From the NCBI GenBank assembly GCA_949317995.1, contig OX439042.1, positions 14,115,174 through 14,179,173 on the forward strand: DNA of 64,000 nucleotides. The letters run 5' to 3'. The notes beneath the pieces are model-generated. The model did no database searches, was not told the DNA's origin, and was given only the letters and a program-made list of their open reading frames with translations. Shown piece by piece: positions 24,201 to 31,374 of this stretch (positions are counted from its first letter, which is position 1; each line of letters begins with the position of its first letter). This stretch comes from Acholoe squamosa (lineage: Eukaryota > Annelida > Polychaeta > Phyllodocida > Polynoidae). The position numbers and the translations under genes are program-made.

Positions 24201-27181
24201 GTAGCTTGGGCCACCCCGGACCCTCCTGGGCTCCCTTATGTCCTATTATGACCAAGGGGGCATGTAAGATATCAAAAGAAAGGTCCCCCATGTGGATCCA
24301 TTGAGAACCAAACCCCCCCCCCCCCTGTATAAGACGCGCCTTATACGCGGGAGATTACGGTAATATGTATTAATAAATCTTAAGAGTTTGAAAATAATAT
24401 TGACAAGAGACTATTAGTATCGTTTCATTACCTTTATAGCTCTGGTATTGATGTGTTGGAGAGAGTGTCAAAATTGTCAATTTAGTCCTTAAATATGTTA
24501 ACTCTGTTTGTGTTATCATCTGACTAACTTATTCCTGATAATGTCTGTATTCCATAAATATCCTTAGTCATGTCCTTGATGTTGGCTTAGTGTAGGATTG
24601 TTCAAACTGATTTTGATGTAACTCATGCTTAACTAATAACTATTCAAACCCTTATCTGTCTGCCTCCTCTCTGTCCAGCCTCTGTGATCTATCTGCATTG
24701 AGTCAAAAGTATCATCCATGTGCATACCGTGCAAAGTAACTTAGCATTTTCCCCATTAAACTTTCATTTCAGAATTACTTTCCTTTGCTTTACGCTGAGC
24801 TTCTTTGTGGTGGGTAGTATTGCGATGCTGCTCACGATAGTCACGATGCGGATAGAAGGCCTACAGTGGTACTACATTCTGGGTATACCAGAAGGCGCCT
24901 TTTTCCTCTTTGTTTCTTCATTCATATCAGGCCAGACAGTAAGTGAAATAAAAACCCGGACTGACCAAAATTGATGATATAGTGCCAATCATGTACAGTA
25001 AATCTGACAATGATTTAAAGATCATTATTACATATCTTCGGAACCCAATTCAATTTGCTACAGGTCCAGGCCACCCAGCTTAGCTTCAGAATCCTGTGAA
25101 ATGTACAGCATCATTGGTAATAGCATAAACTCGTATTGTTGGTAGTACTGTTATCACATCACATGATCTCCTAGTTATGAAGGTGACCCAGATGCCTAGC
25201 AAAATGGTTTGGGTTGCCACAGCTCTAATAATCATTTTGAATTTTGTCATACTCCCATTTGTCCCAATTTGTTAGTCCAAAGGTCTTAGCATGGAGAATT
25301 TCTTATTTCTGTCTTTGTTAGTCTAAGGATTTTATGCTGATTTGATGATCCATTTCAATTAGATGACCTTGTTCAAGATTTTGCATCCTTTCTGCAGGGC
25401 TTTTAACTGTGTGTCATATGATACCTGTAGGCTAATGTTTCATGGTATCATATGATGCACCAGTGTAGCATTGCAAGTACTTTACTAACTCTGCATTGGT
25501 GCATCATGCCAATCCTACAGGTATAATGGGGGGAACCGGTGAGTTATTTGTCAGGGCTGCATACATGTACTTTGGTAACCAAATGGCACCATAGGGGCTT
25601 GTAAATGGTTAAAATGACTGGTGATTATGAAGAAGTGTAACTCATTATGGGGAATCTGTCAGCAGTTACAGATCAAGCACAGAAACCATCCAATCTAACG
25701 TGGTTAGAGTGAAAGTTTGTCATGTAATAGAAATGTCTCTTTTTCCTGACTGGACAAACTGTATAGGCATGTCATGGCATTAAAGTGTTGTGTTCTTAAG
25801 GACTTGAATTAAGCAATTCTCTCTGAACAAGGCGAAGTATGTAACTATTGTGTTGTTTGGTCTTGGTCTGTGGCTTTAGGGTTGGATTTTTTGAAGTCTT
25901 ATAAAGGCTTTAAAATTCATTTCTTGATGAAACAGTAGTTGCTATAAATCATGTGCGGTCCCATGTATTACTTGAAATAAGTATAGAATCATTAGCCCTT
26001 TAAGGGACTAATGCATTTATGAATCATTCCTATAGGATGTCATGGTGCACCAATGAAGAGCAAGGAGTTCTGCTTGCCATCATTTTATTGCTCCATCATA
26101 CCTATCCTCCAGGAATGTACCCTCCAGGATCATATCAACCGAAATGGGTTGGTATGATTCATTGATGTGTTAGAGGGTTAAAGGTTGAACTGATTCTGTG
26201 GTATAGACAGCCATATTGAGAAACCGCATTGGGCGATCATCTCGTCCCCTTCAGGTTATTCCCATTCCTCTGATCCTGCCATTCTGATGCTGTTCCAGAT
26301 CTACCGCGTGACTCGCATTTTCCATGTTTCACATCCTTTCTGTTCGACTGCCGCCTTCTCATCACATATACACAACCCAGTCACTTACACTAGACTATAC
26401 TTCAATGCATTCCAAACCTCACAATGTGTTTGACACTGCTCTGTATTAGTTTCTTAAACCAGGAATTATTGAATGACTACAAGGAGTTGATCTCAGATCA
26501 CTTCATAGTGCCATCAAAATGCAGAGTGATAAATTCTGCTGTTGACATGTTGATTTCACAACAACTATTATCTGATCTGTTTCATCATTTTCCTTCATTA
26601 TATTACCTCTCTAATTAGATGTAGAGATTGTGCAGTCTTTGAGTTTAATTGGATTTTAACCGATTAATGGATTTTAAACAGTTTTTTTTAAACATGCATT
26701 ATCATTGAAATACATAGGACAAGAGTCTAGGCATAGAAAGTACAAAAATATAGATTTTTAGTTTTAAAGATCTATAGTTATACTCATCTCATTTAATATG
26801 TAGTCATCAGGTCTATTATCATACATGTATGGTCACTTGTGGGTAAAAGAAAAATATGAAATTAAAAATAGATGATTTTCATTTCTTCCATATACATATA
26901 TACTCACAATTTCTTTCCTATTGCTGATAGATCATTTTTGAATTAATGCAATGTCTTCTTTTTCCTTCCTAACCCGACCCCACCAGATTTACCACATGCT
27001 TGTTAACTTGACGACTAACGAGCGAATCAACCATCGGCGTTACGAGTACCTAAAAGACGGTAAAGGCAAATACTACAACCCATACAACCGTGGATGGAAA
27101 AACAACGTACTGGAATTCTTCCACCTCAAGGCTGGCCTGAATGAGGACCAAGTTGGCTTCCTCAACGTGAATGTAGTCTGA
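3136..27181 (+). CDS. Ankyrin-repeat DHHC palmitoyltransferase (HIP14/Akr1-like), whole gene span with alternative exon 9
   Basis: The gene predicts a membrane S-acyltransferase that moves a fatty acyl chain from acyl-CoA to client cysteines, probably at the Golgi or endomembranes. Coding exons: 3136-3275, 9622-9763, 11375-11639, 11946-12079, 12543-12685, 14461-14557, 16659-16811, 17484-17656, one of five exon-9 versions, 26987-27181. All introns are GT-AG and all phases agree, giving about 535 residues. Order of parts: about six ankyrin repeats (residues ~36-262), TM1 (~288-306), TM2 (~319-336), the TDPG motif (340-343), the DHHC cysteine-rich domain (~375-413) with D-H-H-C at 401-404, a variable TM3-loop-TM4 block (417-471), and TTNE (480-483), matching the family TTxE motif. 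HIP14 proteins are somewhat longer (over 600 residues). The catalytic motif is followed by P-Y, where most family members have P-W. An Akr-type or plant-type ankyrin S-acyltransferase relative is an alternative name for the same architecture. Confidence 0.93.
4550..4840. repeat. Dispersed repeat, copy 2 of an inverted pair
   Basis: The reverse complement aligns with 180-520 through the ACTGCACCAC, GACTGACTA and TCTAGTCAGGTG blocks. Divergence is substantial, so this is an old repeat pair rather than a recent inversion. Confidence 0.55.
5290..5760. repeat. ~455-bp dispersed repeat, copy A
   Basis: It is nearly collinear with 30690-31170, from GGGTCCCCTCATTTTCAG through CGAGTTACGAGCAATGC, with scattered substitutions and a 4-nt indel near 5510. 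AACTCGAAAAGAGA near the left end and TTCTTTTCGAGTT near the right end form a short inverted pair. The minus strand has a 127-codon open frame here (5488-5871); the second copy has an in-frame stop, so I do not call it a gene. Confidence 0.8.
7033..7104 (+). tRNA. tRNA-Cys(GCA)-like sequence, possibly SINE or pseudogene
   Basis: The 72-nt segment folds as a tRNA: GGGGAAG/TTTCTCC acceptor stem with two G-U pairs, a D arm containing TAGCTCAGCGG (A box), an anticodon loop CTGCAGG with GCA at the anticodon positions, and a perfect CCGGG/CCCGG T stem with GGTTCGACTCC (B box). The anticodon stem has one C-T mismatch and one G-T pair, which lowers confidence in function. A TTTT run follows within a few bases. 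It may be a real gene, a pseudogene or part of a SINE. Confidence 0.5.
9622..9763 (+). CDS. ANK-DHHC exon 2
   Basis: It follows a TTTACTTTCAG acceptor. The first base completes the Gly codon split by intron 1, then 47 codons run to a GTAGGG donor in phase 0. It encodes the first clear ankyrin repeat, with [12 protein letters not shown] in place of the canonical TPLHLAA-GH core. Confidence 0.92.
9764..11374 (+). other. ANK-DHHC intron 2
   Basis: A 1.6-kb intron. Short open frames on both strands at 10.7-11.3 kb show no family motif. I see no exon-like element with matching phase. Confidence 0.75.
11375..11639 (+). CDS. ANK-DHHC exon 3
   Basis: It lies between AAATGCAG and a GTAAGT donor, is 265 nt long and ends in phase 1. 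It encodes ankyrin repeats with [22 protein letters not shown] and [10 protein letters not shown] cores. The DxHW-AA pattern resembles the HIP14 repeats. Confidence 0.93.
11946..12079 (+). CDS. ANK-DHHC exon 4
   Basis: Acceptor ACTACTCTAG. Two bases complete the Gly codon from exon 3, then 44 codons run to a GTGTGT donor in phase 0. It encodes a further ankyrin repeat with the [12 protein letters not shown] core. Confidence 0.92.
12543..12685 (+). CDS. ANK-DHHC exon 5
   Basis: Acceptor TTCATGCAG, donor GTGAGT, ending in phase 2. It encodes the last ankyrin repeat ([16 protein letters not shown]) and a Lys-rich linker that leads to the first membrane segment. Confidence 0.92.
12940..13360. 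repeat. GCATCATG fold-back dispersed repeat
   Basis: The segment carries several copies of ATGCATYATG/GCATCATGA in both senses with a GTTGATAC...AGGGT-type spacer. Similar copies lie near 18790, 23780, 26010, 27490, 28865, 33240, 35060, 38745, 47250, 52185 and 61615. The two halves of each copy are partly complementary to each other. Confidence 0.6.
13795..13922 (+). mobile_element. MITE of the CAGAGATGCCACT family
   Basis: It runs from CAGAGATGTCACT to AGTGGCAACTCTG, so the termini are inverted repeats. The interior AATTCCTGGTTTT...GGGAAAATGTGTCC is shared with the copies at 15338, 27304 and 29325. Confidence 0.75.
14461..14557 (+). CDS. ANK-DHHC exon 6 (TM1)
   Basis: Acceptor TATTTTTCAG. 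One base completes a Trp codon, then 32 codons run to a GTAAGA donor in phase 0. It encodes a loop (FGPPGNSKG) and the hydrophobic segment [19 protein letters not shown], predicted TM1. Confidence 0.9.
14558..16658 (+). other. ANK-DHHC intron 6
   Basis: A 2.1-kb intron with a poly-C run (about 15280-15296), a MITE (15338-15480), a repeat related to 46.63-46.71 kb (GAGCTGGT...GATAAGATG...ACCAGC, near 14710-14775), a weak GTATAAGA-type element (16292-16540), and a 67-bp tandem duplication of the intron-exon boundary at its end. Confidence 0.75.
15338..15480 (+). mobile_element. MITE of the CAGAGATGCCACT family
   Basis: About 143 bp, starting AGAGATGCCACTTTTCCTGG and ending CAGTGAGTGGAATCTCTG. 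It has the same interior as the 27304 copy. Confidence 0.8.
16562..16684 (+). repeat. 67-bp tandem duplication of the intron 6 / exon 7 boundary
   Basis: The sequence TTGATATTGTGTATATTTTC with its CAG acceptor and the first ~20 exon bases occurs twice, with acceptors at 16591 and 16658. The upstream exon copy reads TAG where the real exon reads TGG, so use of the upstream acceptor would give a stop at the sixth codon. Confidence 0.9.
16659..16811 (+). CDS. ANK-DHHC exon 7 (TM2 and DPG motif)
   Basis: It starts after the second of two identical TTTTCCAG acceptors; 51 codons, phase 0 at both ends, donor GTAGGA. It encodes [20 protein letters not shown] (TM2) followed by TTDPGFLP, the conserved DPG motif just after TM2 in DHHC enzymes. 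Confidence 0.92.
16943..17179. mobile_element. TA-flanked MITE, TACCGTAATCTCCCGC family
   Basis: The termini TACCGTAATCTCCCGC and GCGGGAGATTACGGTA are exact inverted repeats, followed inward by GTATAAGACGCACC-type subrepeats. It is 237 bp including TA at both ends, which suggests TA target duplication as in Tc1/mariner-type elements. Relatives lie at 24066-24362, 37372-37821 and (partial) 47549-47734. Confidence 0.85.
17484..17656 (+). CDS. ANK-DHHC exon 8 (catalytic DHHC cysteine-rich domain)
   Basis: Acceptor GTTTTTGTAG, donor GTAAGG, 173 nt, phase 0 in and phase 2 out. It encodes the whole zinc-binding cysteine-rich domain: C-x2-C (376, 379), C381, the [11 protein letters not shown] block, then [13 protein letters not shown] with the catalytic Cys at 404. 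All zinc-ligand Cys/His positions expected for the family are present. The residue after DHHCP is Tyr, where Trp is usual. This exon is shared by every predicted isoform. Confidence 0.96.
19565..19755 (-). repeat. GAGTGAGTGAGT...ACGCC dispersed repeat
   Basis: The reverse complement matches 58448-58625 (through GGGCTAGGGAAGCCCG) and the shorter 61907-62035 copy: GTTTAACGCCATTTCGACAG, GGTCATATTCATGG, GTGTCAGTG, CATATGTGCACCACACACAT. It resembles a SINE-like family seen in molluscs. Family assignment is inference. Confidence 0.65.
20311..20331 (+). other. Alternative 21-nt 5' extension of exon 9a
   Basis: A second acceptor (CTTCTACAG at 20302-20310) lies exactly 21 nt upstream of the aligned exon start. 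Its use would keep the frame, contain no stop and add seven residues (TSFVSCR) between the DHHC domain and TM3. Whether it is used cannot be told from sequence. Confidence 0.4.
20332..20497 (+). CDS. ANK-DHHC alternative exon 9a (TM3-loop-TM4)
   Basis: 166 nt after GTCTCTTGCAG, donor GTAAGT. The first base completes Arg 416, then 55 codons. It encodes TM3 ([18 protein letters not shown]), the loop RIGGFDW and TM4 ([19 protein letters not shown]). It is the most diverged of the five versions, yet keeps Phe3, Gly29 and Trp32 at the shared positions without gaps. Confidence 0.9.
21280..21445 (+). CDS. ANK-DHHC alternative exon 9b (TM3-loop-TM4)
   Basis: 166 nt after GTATTTCAG, donor GTAAGT, same phases as 9a. 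It encodes [10 protein letters not shown]..., the loop [12 protein letters not shown] and a second hydrophobic segment ending LTTTA. By eye it agrees with 9c at about 30 of 55 residues, so 9b and 9c are the most recent pair. Confidence 0.92.
22260..22945 (+). repeat. Degenerate intronic tandem repeat between exons 9b and 9c
   Basis: Irregular reiteration of a unit of roughly 40-50 bp with the phrase GATATGATAGACATTGGTTG and TCATGTTTTGTGA. It ends about 120 bp before exon 9c. Copies are diverged and open frames across it are fortuitous. Confidence 0.7.
23069..23234 (+). CDS. ANK-DHHC alternative exon 9c (TM3-loop-TM4)
   Basis: 166 nt after ATTCCTTTCAG, donor GTAAGT, preceded by ACTAAC branch-point-like motifs. 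It encodes [18 protein letters not shown]..., the loop [12 protein letters not shown] and a second hydrophobic segment ending LTTNA. Confidence 0.93.
23527..23692 (+). CDS. ANK-DHHC alternative exon 9d (TM3-loop-TM4)
   Basis: 166 nt after CGCTTTCCAG, donor GTGAGT, only 292 bp downstream of 9c. It encodes [18 protein letters not shown]..., the loop [14 protein letters not shown] and a second hydrophobic segment ending SCTT. Confidence 0.92.
23780..24010. repeat. GCATCATG-type dispersed repeat
   Basis: GGGGATGATACATAAGTGCA, GCATGATACACCAATGAAG and GATGCATTAATTGATGCAC, the same phrases as in the other copies of this family. It lies in the intron between 9d and 9e. Confidence 0.55.
24066..24362. 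mobile_element. TA-flanked MITE, TACCGTAATCTCCCGC family
   Basis: The termini TACCATAATCTCC and CGCGGGAGATTACGGTA are inverted repeats with GCGTATAAGGCGCA subrepeats inside and a C-homopolymer near 24310. It lies in the intron between 9d and 9e. Confidence 0.8.
24773..24938 (+). CDS. ANK-DHHC alternative exon 9e (TM3-loop-TM4)
   Basis: 166 nt after CTTTCATTTCAG, donor GTAAGT. It encodes [19 protein letters not shown]..., the loop [14 protein letters not shown] and a second hydrophobic segment ending SGQT. The I-E-G-x-x-W-Y loop and the following IP pair it with 9d. Confidence 0.92.
24939..26986 (+). other. ANK-DHHC last intron
   Basis: A 2.0-kb intron. From about 25310 it enters the left unit of the tandem segmental duplication. 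Repeat phrases of the GCATCATG family occur at 25430-25520 and 26000-26180. No further exon-9 version was found. Confidence 0.75.
26987..27181 (+). CDS. ANK-DHHC exon 10, last coding exon (TTxE motif, C-terminal tail)
   Basis: Acceptor ACCCCACCAG, phase 0, 64 codons and TGA at 27179-27181. It encodes [11 protein letters not shown], containing the TTxE motif that packs next to the active site in DHHC enzymes, then a basic and aromatic tail ([16 protein letters not shown]) ending in NVV. It follows any one of the five exon-9 versions in frame. Confidence 0.95.
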   Translation: MYHMLVNLTTNERINHRRYEYLKDGKGKYYNPYNRGWKNNVLEFFHLKAGLNEDQVGFLNVNVV

Positions 27182-27303
27182 GCGATTCGTCCAATGCTCG
27201 TTATTGATTATTGGAGGTTATGTGGCACTAGATTCCATGTGGTTGTCTCTATGTGATATAAAGGGGACCAGGGGTAGATTTATTGGTTAGTGTGAATGTC
27301 TTA

Positions 27304-27445
27304 CAAAGATGCCACTTTTCTTGGTTTACCAGGAATTCCTGGTTTTGATTCCAAGATTTCTGTATCAATTTATGTTAAATTCCTGGGAAAATGTGACCAA
27401 AGTCCAATTTTCCTGGTTTTTGTAGGTCAGTGAGTGGCATCTCTG
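27304..27445 (+). mobile_element. MITE of the CAGAGATGCCACT family, present only in the left duplicate
   Basis: It runs from CAAAGATGCCACTTTTC to GTGAGTGGCATCTCTG. The matching place in the right duplicate (about 33125) reads straight through from the TAGTCGTGTATTTGCC region into CAGGCCCTCCA without the element. Confidence 0.8.
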
Positions 27446-29324
27446 GTCTTATACTCCCCAGGCCCTCCAGTGCTAATCCTCTTATTGGTCGCAGAGTAAA
27501 TGACACAGCTGCATTCATGCATCATGTCAACCCTATGGCATTGATACATTCTCATAGGGTCAGCATGATGAAGTAATGCAGTGCTGGTGAGTAGACTCAC
27601 CAACACTGCTTGAGTGCATCATGGCACCAAAGGAACATGAACCTTTGGGCATCATGCAGCAGGTAAAGATGTTGGTGCATTTTAAACTGCCACCAAAGGA
27701 GAGGCTTGGTTAAGCTGAAAACTAGAAAACCCATTCCATGATAACCTACTACAAATTCTAGACACCAGTAAATGACAAATGATACATAAGTTGCGAGACC
27801 ATGAACATTGTTAGACTGCAAAACATGTATGCAAAGTCTATGATCCACTAGAAATACCAGTAGATTTGAAGCATTAGCAGTAAGCAGTGCATAAGGCATA
27901 GTAAAACCAATACCTTTATTACATGTATTGAAATAGTCAAATGTCAAATAAGTATCAACTAAAGACGTAAATGTAATTTGACAACCAGCTAGCACTTGCT
28001 GTCATAGCAATACTTGTTAAGAGGCATCATTATTGAAGAATGTCTCCACCTACCTGGACAGAAGATATTCTGTATTAGAGTATAAAAGGACTTTTGAGTC
28101 AAATAGTCAAATAACTATAGTAGTCAAGCTTACCCAAAGTTCTGTTGCTAAATGGCACCTGATTTTTAGCCTATTTATCATTTTTTGGTCTTTTCAAAAT
28201 TTCCAAAGAAATATTTTCAGTATGAACTTAACTCATAGTAGACCTCCTTTCAGGGTCCTCGAATTGAAAGTTCTTCTCCTTTGGCACGGTCGCTTTTGAT
28301 CCTTCATTACAGAGATTCTAGTGGAAGGGAATGTTGTGGGGTCAGTGTTGGATATAACTGAGACTAGTATGATACAGTACCCAGCGTACATGGGGACCCA
28401 ATGTATAAGTTGCACCTATAGTTTGTGGAATTTTCAAAAAGAATTAGACACGCCTACCTACCTTCTGTTCTAAACAATGGATTGTTGAAATTCAAAACAG
28501 TTCCCCTTGTGGATTTTGCTATAACTGAATCCTTTTGTATTCATTGCACCTTAAACATGGGGTACTGTAATAGTATTATAATATAGGGATGTAAATACTG
28601 TAGTGTACCTAGAGTAGTAAGAGTGTTGGCTAAGTGATGTAAAATATATCATACACATCAAAATATATGTGAATCAAAAGGTAAAAATGAAAGTATATAT
28701 ATATACCTGAGTGAGTGTGGACTGTGTGTGTATTAACCCATAAGCTGTGTGGATTAAATTTGTAGTTTCTCCATCACCATGCTTATACTTGAAGGGCTGC
28801 ATAGTGCTTTAATTCTGTAGGCCCTTTTTCATGGTGATGTGTTAACTTGTTAGTATTTAACTCTTAGTGCTGCATTTATGCATCATGCTAACCCTATAAA
28901 CATATGGGGGTGATACACCCTGAGTGGTTAGCTTGATGCACCAATGCAGCAGCCTGATACACCAGTCCTAGCAGTGCATTGGTGCATCATGATGCCATAT
29001 GGACATGAAGCCTAAACACTTTAAGGGCTGCTAATGTATATTAGTGCATCTTGCCTATTGGTGGGTCATGCCGACCCTCTGGGATTGATTTAACCCAACA
29101 GGGTTGGCATAAATGTACTGAGTTACTCTCCAGGGTTGTATTCATGCATTATGATAACCAATAGTCATGATGCATCAATGCATTATCAGGCTATAAGGGG
29201 GTTAATGTGTCATGCCAACCTTAAAGGGTTGAGATACTAATCATGTGTAGACTGGGAGAGCTATCATAGTTAGCTTGTCACTATATTAAATCACTGTTGG
29301 TTGGACAGTGGTCACATTGTACAA

Positions 29325-29464
29325 CTTGCTATGTTTCCTGGTTTACCAGGAATTCCTGGTTTTGTTTACTTAAGAGCTCTATTCTGAATTATGTTAGTTT
29401 CCTGGGAAAATGTGTCAGAAATCCTGTTTTCCTGGTTTTTGCCAGACAGCGAGTGGCATCTCTG
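29325..29464 (+). mobile_element. MITE of the CAGAGATGCCACT family, decayed left end
   Basis: TTTCCTGGTTTACCAGG...GCGAGTGGCATCTCTG. The right duplicate at about 36095 lacks it: CACATTGTACAACTTG continues directly into GGGTACACAA. Confidence 0.75.
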
Positions 29465-30689
29465 GTATACACTAAATGAGAGAATAGTGCAAGTTGCTTC
29501 ATACCCTCTCATTGTTTGTCCCAGCTATGGTTCTTCTTAGCTAACTCAAGTCTTTGTCTACCGCCATTGTTTGGTATATACATGTGTATATGATATAACG
29601 TAATTTTAGCTAAAGCAAAGTATGTTCATACCACAAAAAGATAGAGTGCATTGTCCGCATTTTCTGAATATGTTGGCTTTGCCACAAATTGGTTAGATTT
29701 TTGAATGAAACCATACATGTGAGTTTGGGGTAATGTGTTGAGAGACTATTTATTTTTATCATATATTTTCCTTGTGTCTTCTGATTTTCTATTTTTGTAA
29801 GATATATTAGACAAATTTGTTATATTTTATAGTTAGTGATCAGATGCTAGAGATTTCTTGACTGCAAAATGGTTGTGCAAAAGTTGTATTGCTCCACCAT
29901 TGCCTGTGATGTATAGTAATGCTAAACTATGGAGATTTAAATGTTAAATTGCTACAACTTTTTCTGAGATATGTTTAAATGTACAGAGAAATGAAATTAT
30001 CAGTCACTTTGAAGGAAGCACTCCTCACTATATATCTATTTAAAACCCCAATGAATCTACATGATACCTTTCAGAGATCATCTTCAGCGTTTAGCACCAC
30101 ATTCACTAGATTGAGAGGTTACTGAAAACTCAAATTGAAAGCTGGCTTTAAGCTGAAATGTAATTAGAAATGGAGGACAGTTTTTTTTCAATTTAGGTTA
30201 TAAGCATTGGTTGTTTGTTAAATCTGTAGACAGACACCTTTACAAAAGATCACAATTTTATCAAATTCAATATATTCATTGTAATGTTCACCTTTAAAGT
30301 GAATTGAAAGACTCATTCCATTACTGTGTGTCCATAGCTGTTATCAATTAAGATATCTATATTTCAGCTTGTAAATGTATGTAGTGTTCTCTCAATGGCT
30401 TGAGGTGTAACTTTCAACTTGTAAATGAACTCTTCTCAGAAGCTGCTACTTCACCTCGTTTCTGCTGTTATGCAAGTGTATATTGTTCATCATTTGTATG
30501 TTTCATAAGATCATATGCACAGGCCTAGAGTATTGTTATTTTTTCTAAATGTGATACATGCCCTTCTGCTGTAGGTTGTTTCCTGCTCAAACTAAACCAA
30601 CTGGAGAATGTCTATGTAAATGTAGCTTAAGATCATGGAGATGGAGATCATAACCATTTTACAGTCCAATTTGAATTTGACTTGAAAAG

Positions 30690-31170
30690 AGTTATAGAAG
30701 ACGAATATGGGTCCCCTCATTTTCAGTCATTTTGGTGGTGCGAATAAGTTTAAAAAAAGATGGAAATGTTATAAGAGGCAGAATTACTTAATGAATTTGT
30801 AGTGCCATTAAAGGAGGAAATGTAGGGATCTTGCAGTAAAAGGTATTTCAGTACCAACTATTGTAAATTTTGAGTAATTGTCTATATTTTACAGAGTCAG
30901 TTGGTTGGCAGCCATAAGACGCTTTTTGCCTGCAATGATGAAGGTATATGATGTTGATCCATGTATCAACTTTCCCGCCTTTTTTGGCAATGTGGTGCGA
31001 ATAGGGTAGTTTTGGCGGGAGTTATGTGAATAGTGGATTGGTGGTGCCAGTAACCTGGGTCAGTGAGTGCTGATGTCAGATCACAAGCTAGACTTGCTCA
31101 AGGTTATTGATTTATTTCTTTTCGAGTTACGAGCAATGCACATTGCTGCCCTATATTATAGTCAATTCAG
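30690..31170. repeat. ~455-bp dispersed repeat, copy B
   Basis: Second copy of the 5290-5760 repeat. It is absent from the corresponding point of the right duplicate (about 37135), where TCCAATTTACATTGATATAG leads straight on to GTGCAGTCACTCA. The insertion therefore post-dates the segmental duplication, or was lost from one copy. Confidence 0.8.
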
Positions 31171-31368
31171 TGCAGTCACTCAGCTATACAATTTATATAT
31201 ACCATAAGAGTGCCTGGTGTATTATATATTGGTGTAAGAGTCTGTTTTCCATCAATCATTTGTAGACTAAGGTAATCCTTCATCACATGTCTAGTAGTGA
31301 GTGGTATTCACAAATATATTTTATAAACTGAGAAAGCTGTTTGTCTGTTCTGTGCTTTCATGAGCAAA

Positions 31369-31374
31369 AATAAA
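31369..31374 (+). other. Candidate polyadenylation signal AATAAA
   Basis: AGCAAAAATAAAGAAATG, conserved in the right duplicate near 37352. A T/G-rich stretch follows 40-60 bp later. It would imply a 3' UTR of about 4.2 kb. Earlier signals cannot be excluded. Confidence 0.3.

Noticed and set aside
27597-27995. 132-codon minus-strand ORF downstream of the acyltransferase
   Set aside because: Starts in a GCATCATG-type repeat; the equivalent part of the right duplicate (33476-33715) keeps only a shorter, altered frame.
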